From: Parabacteroides faecis | GTDB taxonomy: Bacteria > Bacteroidota > Bacteroidia > Bacteroidales > Tannerellaceae | Length of the DNA stretch: 64,000 nt | Reading direction: 5' to 3' | Assembly (NCBI RefSeq): GCF_014647375.1 | Contig: NZ_BMPB01000012.1 | Location: 1-64,000, forward strand | Shown here: piece by piece, positions 34,411 through 42,000 of the stretch | Layout: every line of letters begins with the position of its first letter | How positions within the stretch are numbered: the stretch's first letter is position 1 | The notes under the pieces: generated by a model | The model's database searches: none | What the model saw: the letters and a program-made list of their open reading frames with translations, nothing else | Told to the model about the DNA's origin: nothing | Program-made: the position numbers and the translations under genes

Positions 34411-35053
34411 AGTCTGTTTGTCGGTGCGGCTTCGGGTGTGGCTGGTGCATGGGCTGGTGGAGCTGTGGCTGGGTCGATAACAGCGGGCGGTTTCATTCAT
34501 GGAAGTCTATCAGGTTTGGCTGGTGGATTTGGTGGAGGTTTTGTTGGTTGTTTCGGAAATACTTGGTTATCAGGTGCTGGTTTTGGCGTTGGGTTGAAAG
34601 CTGGATTCGTTGGAGGTGCGTTGAGTGCTGCTTTTAGTGGTATATCCGGTGGTTTGATACGTGGGTTAACGGATATGGCTAAAGGGTATTCATTTTGGGA
34701 TGGAACAAAAACTTCTCAATTTGTAGTGGGAAAAGCTGGAAATTATAATGATATTGCAAAAACATACAATGCAAGTGCAGATGCTGGAATTAATGATGCT
34801 AAGTTGAAAAATAGACTTTGGTCTGAGTTTGATGTTGTGGAGGGAAATTTTAGAATTGACATTCAATGTTAAATATGTGAAAAAGTTTTCTGAAAGTATA
34901 GCTTATAAATATTCCGCATCTACTTATATGACTGTGGGAAAAGTGTTTGAAGCTGTTGATATGATGAGAACAGCAACTAGACTTGGTTATTGGAATGCAT
35001 CTGGAGCTGTGAACTACTATAAAAGCATAGGGGTTCCTAGTATTTGGTGGTAA
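34411..35053 (+). pseudogene. Orphan RHS C-terminal tip with a frameshift
   Basis: The sequence opens in mid-protein (LFVGAASGVAGAWAGG) with no ATG; the longest frame starts from GTG at 34438 and runs to 34872 through GGFGGGFVGCFGN and GGLIRGLTDMAKGYSFWDG. Near 34850 the frame changes: the alternative frame gives REILELTFNVKYVKKFSESI and RTATRLGYWNASGAVNYYKS, ending SIGVPSIWW with TAA at 35051-35053. The stop overlaps the next gene's ATG (TAATG). The tip type is unknown. Missing RHS core and the frameshift suggest a silent cassette. Confidence 0.65.
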
Positions 35054-35745
35054 TGTTAATTTTATTTAACGGCATGAATGCTTCTCAGAATATTATATAT
35101 GATGAATATGTCTTGTCTGATGTATCCGGGTTGAGATATATCAATATAACGCGAAATAATAGAATGATAGGTGTGAATATAAGGATTGTTCTTTTATTGA
35201 TAAATAAGACTTATTACAGTATGAGGATTGATCTTCTTGGGTATAATCCAAATATTGAGACTTTATTTTCTTATGGATGTTTTAATCAAGAAAATAATGT
35301 TGTCTTCTTGAAAGATGTTCCTTCCGGATTTCAAATGGTTCTGGAAAAAATAGATGAATTGTCTTTTCTTTGTAAGAAAGGTTTTTATTTTTTAGAAAAT
35401 AAAATATTTCAATATAAGGAAAGTTCTTCTATTGAAGAATATTTCCCTATTGATAGATGGATTGTAGAACATAGAAAAAGAGAAGATTTGTTTAGAAAAG
35501 AAAAATTGAATTATCCTATACCTTTTAAATTAGGTACTTATGGGCATAGTCTAATAATAGAAGTAAATAATCGATATAAGTTATTCGAAGATGCTGATGT
35601 TGATCTACGTTTGCTATTATCTGAAGGCTCATGGAGAAAGGATGGAAATGAATTAAGATTATATGATTCTAGTCTTGATTATTCATTTCTATTGTTAATT
35701 AGAAACGATGATTTGTTAAAAATCGTTATCCAGACAATAATATAA
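35053..35745 (+). CDS. Family-of-four protein, copy 3 (putative immunity)
   Basis: From the ATG at 35053, 230 residues (MLILFNGMNASQNI). The ATG shares its A with the stop of the RHS tip just upstream. A TTG further upstream in frame is possible but unlikely. Family segments include FQMVLEKIDELSFLCKKGFY, PFKLGTYGHS and LLSEGSWRKDGNELRLYD. The normal C-terminus is lost: near 35720 the frame meets copy B of the duplicated block and ends as KIVIQTII, while the family-like ending (YPDNNIINGIYLF, MYPFTMW) continues out of frame. The protein is therefore slightly truncated and altered at the end. Confidence 0.55.
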   Translation: MLILFNGMNASQNIIYDEYVLSDVSGLRYINITRNNRMIGVNIRIVLLLINKTYYSMRIDLLGYNPNIETLFSYGCFNQENNVVFLKDVPSGFQMVLEKIDELSFLCKKGFYFLENKIFQYKESSSIEEYFPIDRWIVEHRKREDLFRKEKLNYPIPFKLGTYGHSLIIEVNNRYKLFEDADVDLRLLLSEGSWRKDGNELRLYDSSLDYSFLLLIRNDDLLKIVIQTII

Positions 35746-36151
35746 TAAACGGGATCTATCTTTTTCCTCAAAAAGATCAAATGTATCCTTTTACTATGTG
35801 GTAATTCTGTGTATAAAAGTATGTAAGGTAACAGCATAAAATACGAAAATAATGAAAATAGCAAACTTATTATTGATTTTACTTCTACCTATCTGTTTAG
35901 GTAGTTGCGCTCCGAAAGTAATAACCCATATCGAAAGAAGTTACTCTCCTCGTGCTGCAGCGGAGGAGGTGCATTTATATGGAGTGGGACAAACCGTGCC
36001 AGAATCGGCAGAGTTGATAGGAACTGTAAAGGTGGTGGATAGTGGAGCTTCAACCAAATGTAATTATGACCAGGTTGTTGCACTGGCAAAACAGACAACC
36101 TCCAAAAACGGAGGAAATGCGTTAGCCCTGACCGATCATCGGGAGCCTTCT
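35726..36151 (+). repeat. Duplicated block, copy B
   Basis: This is the second copy of the block at 32608-33033. Here the lipoprotein gene continues intact beyond the block, so this is probably the original arrangement for that gene. The start of the block again carries an out-of-frame tail of a family-of-four gene. Confidence 0.8.
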
Positions 36152-36805
36152 CTTTTAGGAAGCAGTTGCCACCAAATAGCAGGCAATATGTTGTGGATAG
36201 GTGATGCGACCAATCTGGAAACTGAAATTGCTCCGGTAGTTACGACTTCCGGTCGTGATAATAATGCAGGTGTTTCTAAAAGTTCGTTTTATCATAGTAC
36301 GATCTATGCCAATATCGGTTATGCCTTTATGACGAATAAATTTTATCTTCCCAACGGAGCGTCGGGTCATCCCAGGAAAGGAATGGATTGGCAAGTCGGT
36401 TATGATTGGGTGTCAAGGAGTGGTTTTGGCGCTGGTCTGATGTATTCGGGATATAAGTCATCTTACAGTTATTCCCATGTGGATGTGAATGTAGGGCTTG
36501 CTTATATTGCTCCTCAGTTCGTGATGAAACAAAAAGTGGGTCGTTGGGGAATAGAAGAAAAGTTCGGCATCGGTTATTTTAAATATCGTGAATCGGCGAA
36601 AGGAGTTAGTGAATCGCTATCGGGATTTGGGTATAACTTCCTGATCGGAGCAGAATATTATTTGTCTGATCATATAGGAATCGGAGCGAATTTAGGGTAT
36701 ATTGGCAGTTCTCTTCCTAAACAGGATAATATGGACTATAAGGATGGAGAACATTCGGGAATATTTCGTTTGCATCTGGATGCTGGAATACGTTTTCATT
36801 TCTGA
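35852..36805 (+). CDS. Lipoprotein with C-terminal outer-membrane beta-barrel
   Basis: 317 residues. The signal MKIANLLLILLLPICLGSC ends in a lipobox (C19). Residues 20-115 are a small domain with IGTVKVVDSGASTKCNYDQV and KNGGNALALTDHREP, like the metal- or peptide-associated folds in other Bacteroidetes lipoproteins. From about 145 the alternating strands (STIYANIGYAFMTNKFYL, GAGLMYSGYKSSYSYSHVDV, IGIGANLGYIGSSL) form an OmpW/porin-like barrel ending in RLHLDAGIRFHF. Function is unknown. A truncated copy is at 32734. Confidence 0.65.
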   Translation: MKIANLLLILLLPICLGSCAPKVITHIERSYSPRAAAEEVHLYGVGQTVPESAELIGTVKVVDSGASTKCNYDQVVALAKQTTSKNGGNALALTDHREPSLLGSSCHQIAGNMLWIGDATNLETEIAPVVTTSGRDNNAGVSKSSFYHSTIYANIGYAFMTNKFYLPNGASGHPRKGMDWQVGYDWVSRSGFGAGLMYSGYKSSYSYSHVDVNVGLAYIAPQFVMKQKVGRWGIEEKFGIGYFKYRESAKGVSESLSGFGYNFLIGAEYYLSDHIGIGANLGYIGSSLPKQDNMDYKDGEHSGIFRLHLDAGIRFHF

Positions 36806-36821
36806 TAGATTACGGATTGTT

Positions 36822-36988
36822 TTTTGGGTAGAGGATATACTGGATATGAATATCTTCTTTGGTTCGATGTAGTTAATATGAATGCCCGTTTGTATGATCG
36901 ATCCGGTCTTGGAACGTTTCTTAAGTCCGGTTCCATTTTTAAGAAATCACCTAAAACAATAAAAATGAAATACTACGTTATGATTTAA
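36822..36988 (+). pseudogene. RHS core remnant
   Basis: The frame reads LGRGYTGYEYLLWFDVVNMN, then ARLYDRSGLGTFLKS. This corresponds to LGRGYTGHEHLLQFGLVNMN and ARLYDPAIGRILS of the main RHS protein. The motif then degrades and the frame ends at TAA 36986-36988. It shows that at least one more RHS gene end, with its core, once stood here. Confidence 0.7.
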
Positions 36989-37048
36989 AATGGCAGTCAT
37001 GAAGTTGAAGATGCTTCGGCAGTAGAAACTGTTATAAAGATACGAATA

Positions 37049-37684
37049 ATGGATTTAGAGGAAAATAAAATATCACTGGCGGCTATTAGGCAATATTTAA
37101 AGTTGCTTATATCTAATGTAGATGTGTTTACGAGACTGGAGTTTAAAACATTGCGGGGATGGATGCTATATTCACTCTCTCTAGTGTTTGCCCTCTGTAT
37201 TCCTTGTGTAATCATTCTTTTTATTACCGGACTCTTATCGGGGAATATAGAATTAGAATTATTAGTAGCAGTATCTCTGATTCCTTTTATGTTTATTTTG
37301 CCCTTGACGTTACTGCTTACTTTTATTCATAATTACAGGTTGCCTAAGGTGTTGAGAAAATGCATATTAAACGGATTAGAGCGTTATCGTTGGGATGGTC
37401 CGATACAACAGGTTGGACAAACGGCCTTTGAGTGTTTCAGGGATGGTTGTCTTTTTAGGACAGAAGTCCGTTTGTGGAAAGATAAAGGACGCGAGAGAAG
37501 ATTCATCTCTATGATTATACCTTATTTTATTCCCAAGTCGGTAGAGGATGAAGAGAAGTATATGAATGATGTGGATAGCTACTTGGAGGGAAGATGTATT
37601 TTTGAGATAAAGCAGGATATGGCATTTATTATGGTTCCGGTTAAGCTTTTCCCTCGATTGGATTTGGGTGGAAGTATCACTTGA
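37049..37684 (+). CDS. Membrane protein of unknown function in the RHS array
   Basis: 211 residues with two adjacent transmembrane helices (about 43-65 and 71-95) and a soluble C-terminal half (RWDGPIQQVGQTAFECFRDG, then FEIKQDMAFIMVPVKLFPR). It follows the RHS core remnant, so it may be the immunity partner of a lost toxin tip acting at the membrane, but no family is recognised. Codon use is less AT-biased than the surrounding fragments. Confidence 0.5.
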   Translation: MDLEENKISLAAIRQYLKLLISNVDVFTRLEFKTLRGWMLYSLSLVFALCIPCVIILFITGLLSGNIELELLVAVSLIPFMFILPLTLLLTFIHNYRLPKVLRKCILNGLERYRWDGPIQQVGQTAFECFRDGCLFRTEVRLWKDKGRERRFISMIIPYFIPKSVEDEEKYMNDVDSYLEGRCIFEIKQDMAFIMVPVKLFPRLDLGGSIT

Positions 37685-37689
37685 AACCG

Positions 37690-37777
37690 AAATTCCGGCT
37701 TTGGAATGAATTGGACTACATCAGGTGTTTATAGTGAAAATGGAAACATAACATTCAAGTTGGATGTCAGCGTATAA
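37690..37777 (+). pseudogene. Short C-terminal coding remnant
   Basis: In the frame ending with TAA at 37775-37777 the sequence reads SGFGMNWTTSGVYSENGN followed by ITFKLDVSV. The amphipathic strands look protein-like, but no start or upstream part exists. It is probably the end of another lost tip. No function can be given. Confidence 0.3.
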
Positions 37778-37860
37778 GGTTTTGGGAATGAATGATATAT
37801 ATTAACTAAATTGGTGAATGATTATAGTAAATTAGATTTTAATCATTTAAATATTAAGCC

Positions 37861-38556
37861 ATGGTAACAATGTTTGTGAAAAAATATATTTTAATTCTTT
37901 TGGTAAATATTTTTTTTATGAGAGGTTATGCTACGAATGATGGTAGAAATGAGTATTTATTGTTTGAAAATTTCTTGGAAGAAAAATTGTTACCAGCAGA
38001 TTTCTCTACTATTAATAGTAATATAATAACTGACAGTATTTTTTTTAATGAAAAACTATTATTATATCCCCATGAAAAATCAAAAATAACAGGAGATATG
38101 TTAAATTTTTTATCTGATATTGATTTGATAAATAATAAGGAATCTTATGAGGATATTGATGATAATAATTGTTCGAAAAACTATGATAAGTTTCTGGAGT
38201 CAAGAAAAAATAATTTGAAATTGTATAATATAGGAAGAATTATAATTTCAAAAGAATTTGAGAGTTTTATCATTTTGTCAATTGATGGAGATGAAAATGA
38301 GTATAATTGGGTAAGAAATCTTTATTTGATAAATGTGAATAATCAAAAGTGTAAATCATTAACAAGGATATCTTGTTATGCTTGCTTTGATGGTGAATCT
38401 CTTTGTCTTTATACAGAAAGAAAAGCAAATAATTTGTTTGTATTGCAAGATGAATATATTAATTGTAATTTGTCTATGGTCGATGAAATACAGAAAAAAT
38501 CATCTGTAGTGAAATTTATGTATGATAAAAAAGGAATGGTGAAAATATTAAAATGA
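37861..38556 (+). CDS. Secreted hypothetical protein, putative periplasmic immunity
   Basis: 231 residues with a signal peptide (MVTMFVKKYILILLVNIFFM, cleavage near YA-TN; an internal ATG at 37870 is also possible). The mature part is AT-rich in code and acidic, with a C-terminal beta-rich half (FIILSIDGDENEYNWVRNLY, then LCLYTERKANNLFVL). No family is recognised. Its place in the array suggests a role linked to toxin tips, with no direct proof. Confidence 0.5.
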   Translation: MVTMFVKKYILILLVNIFFMRGYATNDGRNEYLLFENFLEEKLLPADFSTINSNIITDSIFFNEKLLLYPHEKSKITGDMLNFLSDIDLINNKESYEDIDDNNCSKNYDKFLESRKNNLKLYNIGRIIISKEFESFIILSIDGDENEYNWVRNLYLINVNNQKCKSLTRISCYACFDGESLCLYTERKANNLFVLQDEYINCNLSMVDEIQKKSSVVKFMYDKKGMVKILK

Positions 38557-38671
38557 TAAATGGAAAACAAATTTGTTATAAACTTAATTTCAGCAGAGTA
38601 CATTTTTATTTTAGTTTTTATCATCAAAGTCTTTTAATAGAAGTAGTATGAATGATTAGTTTGGATGGAAT

Positions 38672-39361
38672 ATGAAGTATATTTTAAGAATATGTATTGT
38701 TTTTCTTTCCTTGAGTGCTAAAGCGTATGCTCAATCTCCAGTCTCTTTCCGGGTAAAGGCTGGCGCAGGAATTGCGAGTATGTGGGGTAAGAACACGGAG
38801 GAAAATGCTAAATTCGCTTATAAGGTGGGCGTTGGAATGGAATATGGTTTTAATAAAACCTGGGCGTTACAACCTTCTTTGAATTTTGTTTCAAAGGGAT
38901 CTAAAGAAGATGGAAAAGATTTGGGAAAGGCTACGGTGAATATGCTTTATCTTGAATTGCCTGTTATGTTGTCAGCCCGGCTGCATCTTACGAAAACATC
39001 TAACCTGGTTATTTCGGGAGGACCTTATATGGTTTATGGAGTAGGAGGCAAAACATCGATCGATGTATGGTTACCGATTCCGGGTACTACAGGATTTCAT
39101 AACGTTCATAAAGAATATAAACTCAATACCTTTGGTAATATGACCGATGGGAATATGGGATGCAAACGCTTTGATGCCGGAGTTGGACTGGGAATTGCCT
39201 ATGAGTACCGGAGAATTGTAGTTGGATTGGAAGGACAGTTGGGACTGGTCAAAGTACATGATGGAGTTAGCGGACTTTCCGAGTTGGAGAATATGACTGA
39301 ACTAAAAGACTATGCTCCTAAAAATCTATTGATGTTAGTCTCGGTAGGATATAATTTTTAA
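38672..39361 (+). CDS. PorT-like outer-membrane beta-barrel protein
   Basis: 229 residues with a signal peptide ending AYA-Q, then the FRVKAGAGIASMWG start and EYGFNKTWALQPSLNFVSKG of the 8-strand outer-membrane barrel (PorT/OMP_b-brl_2) family, closing in LMLVSVGYNF. Such proteins are common and often of unknown role. It lies directly ahead of copy 4 of the family-of-four. Confidence 0.7.
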   Translation: MKYILRICIVFLSLSAKAYAQSPVSFRVKAGAGIASMWGKNTEENAKFAYKVGVGMEYGFNKTWALQPSLNFVSKGSKEDGKDLGKATVNMLYLELPVMLSARLHLTKTSNLVISGGPYMVYGVGGKTSIDVWLPIPGTTGFHNVHKEYKLNTFGNMTDGNMGCKRFDAGVGLGIAYEYRRIVVGLEGQLGLVKVHDGVSGLSELENMTELKDYAPKNLLMLVSVGYNF

Positions 39362-39381
39362 TTGTGTTAAGTTCGGATAAT

Positions 39382-40098
39382 ATGACATATCCTCAATCGT
39401 ACTCATTTGGGAATGACAACACATGGCGGGATGCGAAATCGAAATGGAATAACATGCCGATACCAATTTCTTGTAGCTTATATTTGTTACAGGAGAATCG
39501 CTATTATATTGATATTAGTATTTGGGAGTCGGATGATATTGTTTTTGGAATGTTTCCGTCTTATGGCACTTTTTACAAAAGAGGAAAGTTTTATTATTTA
39601 GAGGATATCTCAAGTGGAGCTGAGCTTGTATTGAAAGAAGTGAAGTATTCCAATTTATTGGTGAAGAAAGGCTTTTGTTTTATGAAAAATGAGTGTTTTT
39701 TCAAGGATGAATATACTTATGATTCGGATGAGAATATGATTGATTTTGAGGAAGAAGCCGTGAAAAGACAAAGGAGGGAACTGGATTTATTGAAGAATAA
39801 ACAAACAGATCCTGTGCCTTTGCAATTGGGTGTCTATAAAAATGGAACTATTTCGTTGTTTTTAGAGCTTGATTTTCATTATAGAATTCTTTTTTTCAGT
39901 GAGAGTCCTCTTTGCTTACTTTCAGAAGGGAAATGGGAAAAACACGGAAATGTACTGCATTTGTATGATCCTTCTCTGAATTATACGTTTTTGGCCTTTG
40001 TAGATGTGAAGGGTGTAAAAATGATTCGTTTTCCGAATTGTGGCTATCCAGATTGGATGTATGACTTATCTATAGGATATCCGTTTATTATGAGATGA
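39382..40098 (+). CDS. Family-of-four protein, copy 4
   Basis: From the ATG at 39382, 238 residues (MTYPQSYSFGNDNTWRDAK). A GTG at 39364 in the same frame is possible and would add six residues. Family landmarks are SDDIVFGMFPSYG, YYLEDISSGAELVLKE, KKGFCFM, PLQLGVYKNG and LLSEGKWEKHGNVLHLYD, with the ending YPFIMR. It has no signal peptide although copy 1, its closest match in the first half, does. No RHS fragment is left beside it, so it could be an orphan immunity gene. Confidence 0.6.
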   Translation: MTYPQSYSFGNDNTWRDAKSKWNNMPIPISCSLYLLQENRYYIDISIWESDDIVFGMFPSYGTFYKRGKFYYLEDISSGAELVLKEVKYSNLLVKKGFCFMKNECFFKDEYTYDSDENMIDFEEEAVKRQRRELDLLKNKQTDPVPLQLGVYKNGTISLFLELDFHYRILFFSESPLCLLSEGKWEKHGNVLHLYDPSLNYTFLAFVDVKGVKMIRFPNCGYPDWMYDLSIGYPFIMR

Positions 40099-40239
40099 AT
40101 GAGAAAATCGTTATTCGATGTCAGGTTCGCTTATGTAGAGTTTCATTATTTCTTTGTTAAAGAATAGGAGGTATATTGCATATCCGATGTTTTTGTTTAA
40201 TTTTGTTTAAAATAAGGAAGTTGTTGTGAGATATTAAGA

Positions 40240-40794
40240 TTGATGGATTTCGAGAACTTTTATATAACATGGTATTCACGTGTCAAACATTTTGCACGCG
40301 ACTATGTCCTTTCTGATGAGGAAGCAGAAAACATTACACAGGATGTTTTTCTTGATTTCTATCAAAAGAGAGATACTTTGGATTTCCATATAAACGTAAT
40401 AGCCTATCTGTTTACCTCTGTAAAGAACAGATGTATAGACTATCTGCGGCGTAAATTACTGGAACAGGAAGCAGCCACGAAAATGCAGGAGGATTTTGAT
40501 CTGTCCTTCCGTATGAAGTTCGATTCTTTGGAAGCGTTCGATGTGGATGGACTTTCGGAGGATAATATAAAGGATATAATAGAAAAAGCACTTAACGCAC
40601 TTCCCGAACGATGCCGCGAAATATTTATATTAAGCAAGTTGGAAGGGAAAAAACAGAAAGAGATAGCAGAAGAACTGAATGTATCTGTCAAAACTATTGA
40701 AACACAGATGACTATAGCTTATAAAAAGTTAAGGGAAGAGCTGAAAAACCATTTACCTCTATTGTTGTTTATTTTGTCTTCCTGGGAAAATTGA
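40240..40794 (+). CDS. ECF sigma-70 factor of the polysaccharide locus
   Basis: 184 residues. Region 2 (LSDEEAENITQDVFLDFYQK and NVIAYLFTSVKNRCIDYLRR) and region 4 with a helix-turn-helix (KEIAEELNVSVKTIETQMTI) are complete. This class pairs with a FecR-like anti-sigma and responds to glycan uptake by the neighbouring SusC receptor. The anti-sigma gene follows after a terminator-like hairpin. A second ATG at 40243 is equally possible as start. Confidence 0.9.
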   Translation: MMDFENFYITWYSRVKHFARDYVLSDEEAENITQDVFLDFYQKRDTLDFHINVIAYLFTSVKNRCIDYLRRKLLEQEAATKMQEDFDLSFRMKFDSLEAFDVDGLSEDNIKDIIEKALNALPERCREIFILSKLEGKKQKEIAEELNVSVKTIETQMTIAYKKLREELKNHLPLLLFILSSWEN

Positions 40795-40803
40795 GAAAAA
40801 CTG

Positions 40804-40839
40804 AAAAATAATCCGATTTCTTTAGGGGGATTATTTTTT
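40804..40839 (+). terminator. Terminator-like hairpin between sigma and anti-sigma genes
   Basis: aaaaataatcc (40804-40814) pairs with ggattatttttt (40828-40839). The stem ends in T residues, as in an intrinsic terminator, and would limit anti-sigma transcription relative to the sigma gene. Stem bases are mostly A-T, so it may be leaky. Confidence 0.5.
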
Positions 40840-40871
40840 CTGTTCGTTTACTATATAAAGAATAGTGAATA

Positions 40872-41855
40872 ATGGACGAAAGAATCATAAAATATTGTCA
40901 GGGAATATTATCGAAGCAAGAACAGGACCGACTTTTAAAAGAAGCCTATAATGATCCTGTACTTAAATCTCAAATAATAGATTATCAACACGTGCATAGC
41001 CTGTTGGAGTTGGCTCCGGAAAAAGCCGATTCCCTGCAGGGACACGAGGGATATGGCAATTTTAAAAGACTTGTAGATTCTCAAAGGAGAAAAGTGTGGC
41101 TGATTTCGTTTAGCCGGTATGCAGCAATACTAGCGATCGCTTTTGTGTCTGCATGGATGCTGGCGTCTTACTATTTCTCCGGTAATATCACAGAGAAACA
41201 AGAGTTGATAGCTTTTCAGCAGGAGTTAGTGGTTCCTTCCGGTCAACGTGCAGAGCTTACGTTGCCCGATGGAACGAAAGTTTGGTTGAATGCCGGTTCC
41301 AAATTATCTTATCCTTCTTTCTTTGAAAAGGAACGGAAAGTCTTTTTGTCGGGGGAAGGTTTTTTTAGTGTTGCTAAGAATGAAAAAGTACCTTTCATCG
41401 TTTCTACCCGGACGATAGATGTTAAAGCTTTAGGTACCCAGTTCAACGTGTTTAGTTATCCGGAAAGTGATTATACCAGTGTTTATCTTCAGGAAGGAAA
41501 AGTAAAAGCTTACTTTCCCTCTTCCGAAACAGAAGGGGTAGAACTTTCTCCGGAACAATATCTGATACAGGAAGGAAAACAATTTAAACTATCTACCATG
41601 GACCCCGATGATCTGTTATGGCGCGAAGGTATTTACACCTTCAAAAGACAGAAGCTGGCAAGTATTATAAAGAAACTTGAATTATACTATGATGTAAAGA
41701 TCATAGTGAAGGATAAAGAAATATTGGATTACGAATATGTCGGGAAATTCCGTCAGAGGGATGGTGTTATGGAGATATTGCGGTTAATCCAGCGGATACA
41801 TAAGTTTAAAATCAACAAAGATGATGACCTGAATCAAATAGTGCTGAGTAAGTAA
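40872..41855 (+). CDS. FecR-like anti-sigma factor
   Basis: 327 residues. A cytoplasmic sigma-binding part (1-75), one transmembrane helix (about 79-100, YAAILAIAFVSAWMLASYYF), a periplasmic FecR domain (about 115-215, VPSGQRAELTLPDGTKVWLN and FFSVAKNEKVPFIVST) and a C-terminal DUF4974 domain (about 250-320, YTFKRQKLASIIKKLELYYD). It would hold the upstream sigma factor until the N-terminal signalling domain of the SusC receptor reports bound glycan. Confidence 0.9.
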   Translation: MDERIIKYCQGILSKQEQDRLLKEAYNDPVLKSQIIDYQHVHSLLELAPEKADSLQGHEGYGNFKRLVDSQRRKVWLISFSRYAAILAIAFVSAWMLASYYFSGNITEKQELIAFQQELVVPSGQRAELTLPDGTKVWLNAGSKLSYPSFFEKERKVFLSGEGFFSVAKNEKVPFIVSTRTIDVKALGTQFNVFSYPESDYTSVYLQEGKVKAYFPSSETEGVELSPEQYLIQEGKQFKLSTMDPDDLLWREGIYTFKRQKLASIIKKLELYYDVKIIVKDKEILDYEYVGKFRQRDGVMEILRLIQRIHKFKINKDDDLNQIVLSK

Positions 41856-41909
41856 AATAATTATTAACCTTAAAAAATAATATGTATGAGTCCATGAAGA
41901 ATTAAAAAA

Positions 41910-41941
41910 AAATCGGCAGATATTGGCGTATCTACCGATTT
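41910..41941. promoter_or_regulatory. Hairpin in the leader of the susC gene
   Basis: aaatcggcagata (41910-41922) pairs with tatctaccgattt (41929-41941) with one mismatch. No T-run follows on the plus strand, whereas an A-run precedes it, so it would be a terminator only for the minus strand. In the plus direction it lies 60 bases before the SusC start and may act as a leader structure. Confidence 0.45.
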
Positions 41942-42000
41942 AGCGAAAAGCAAACCCATTTGTGTTCAAAAAATTAGTATTTACTTAACAAAACAAAGAT

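Noticed and set aside
41910-41941. Terminator of the FecR-like gene
   Set aside because: No T-run follows on the plus strand; better described as a leader hairpin of susC.
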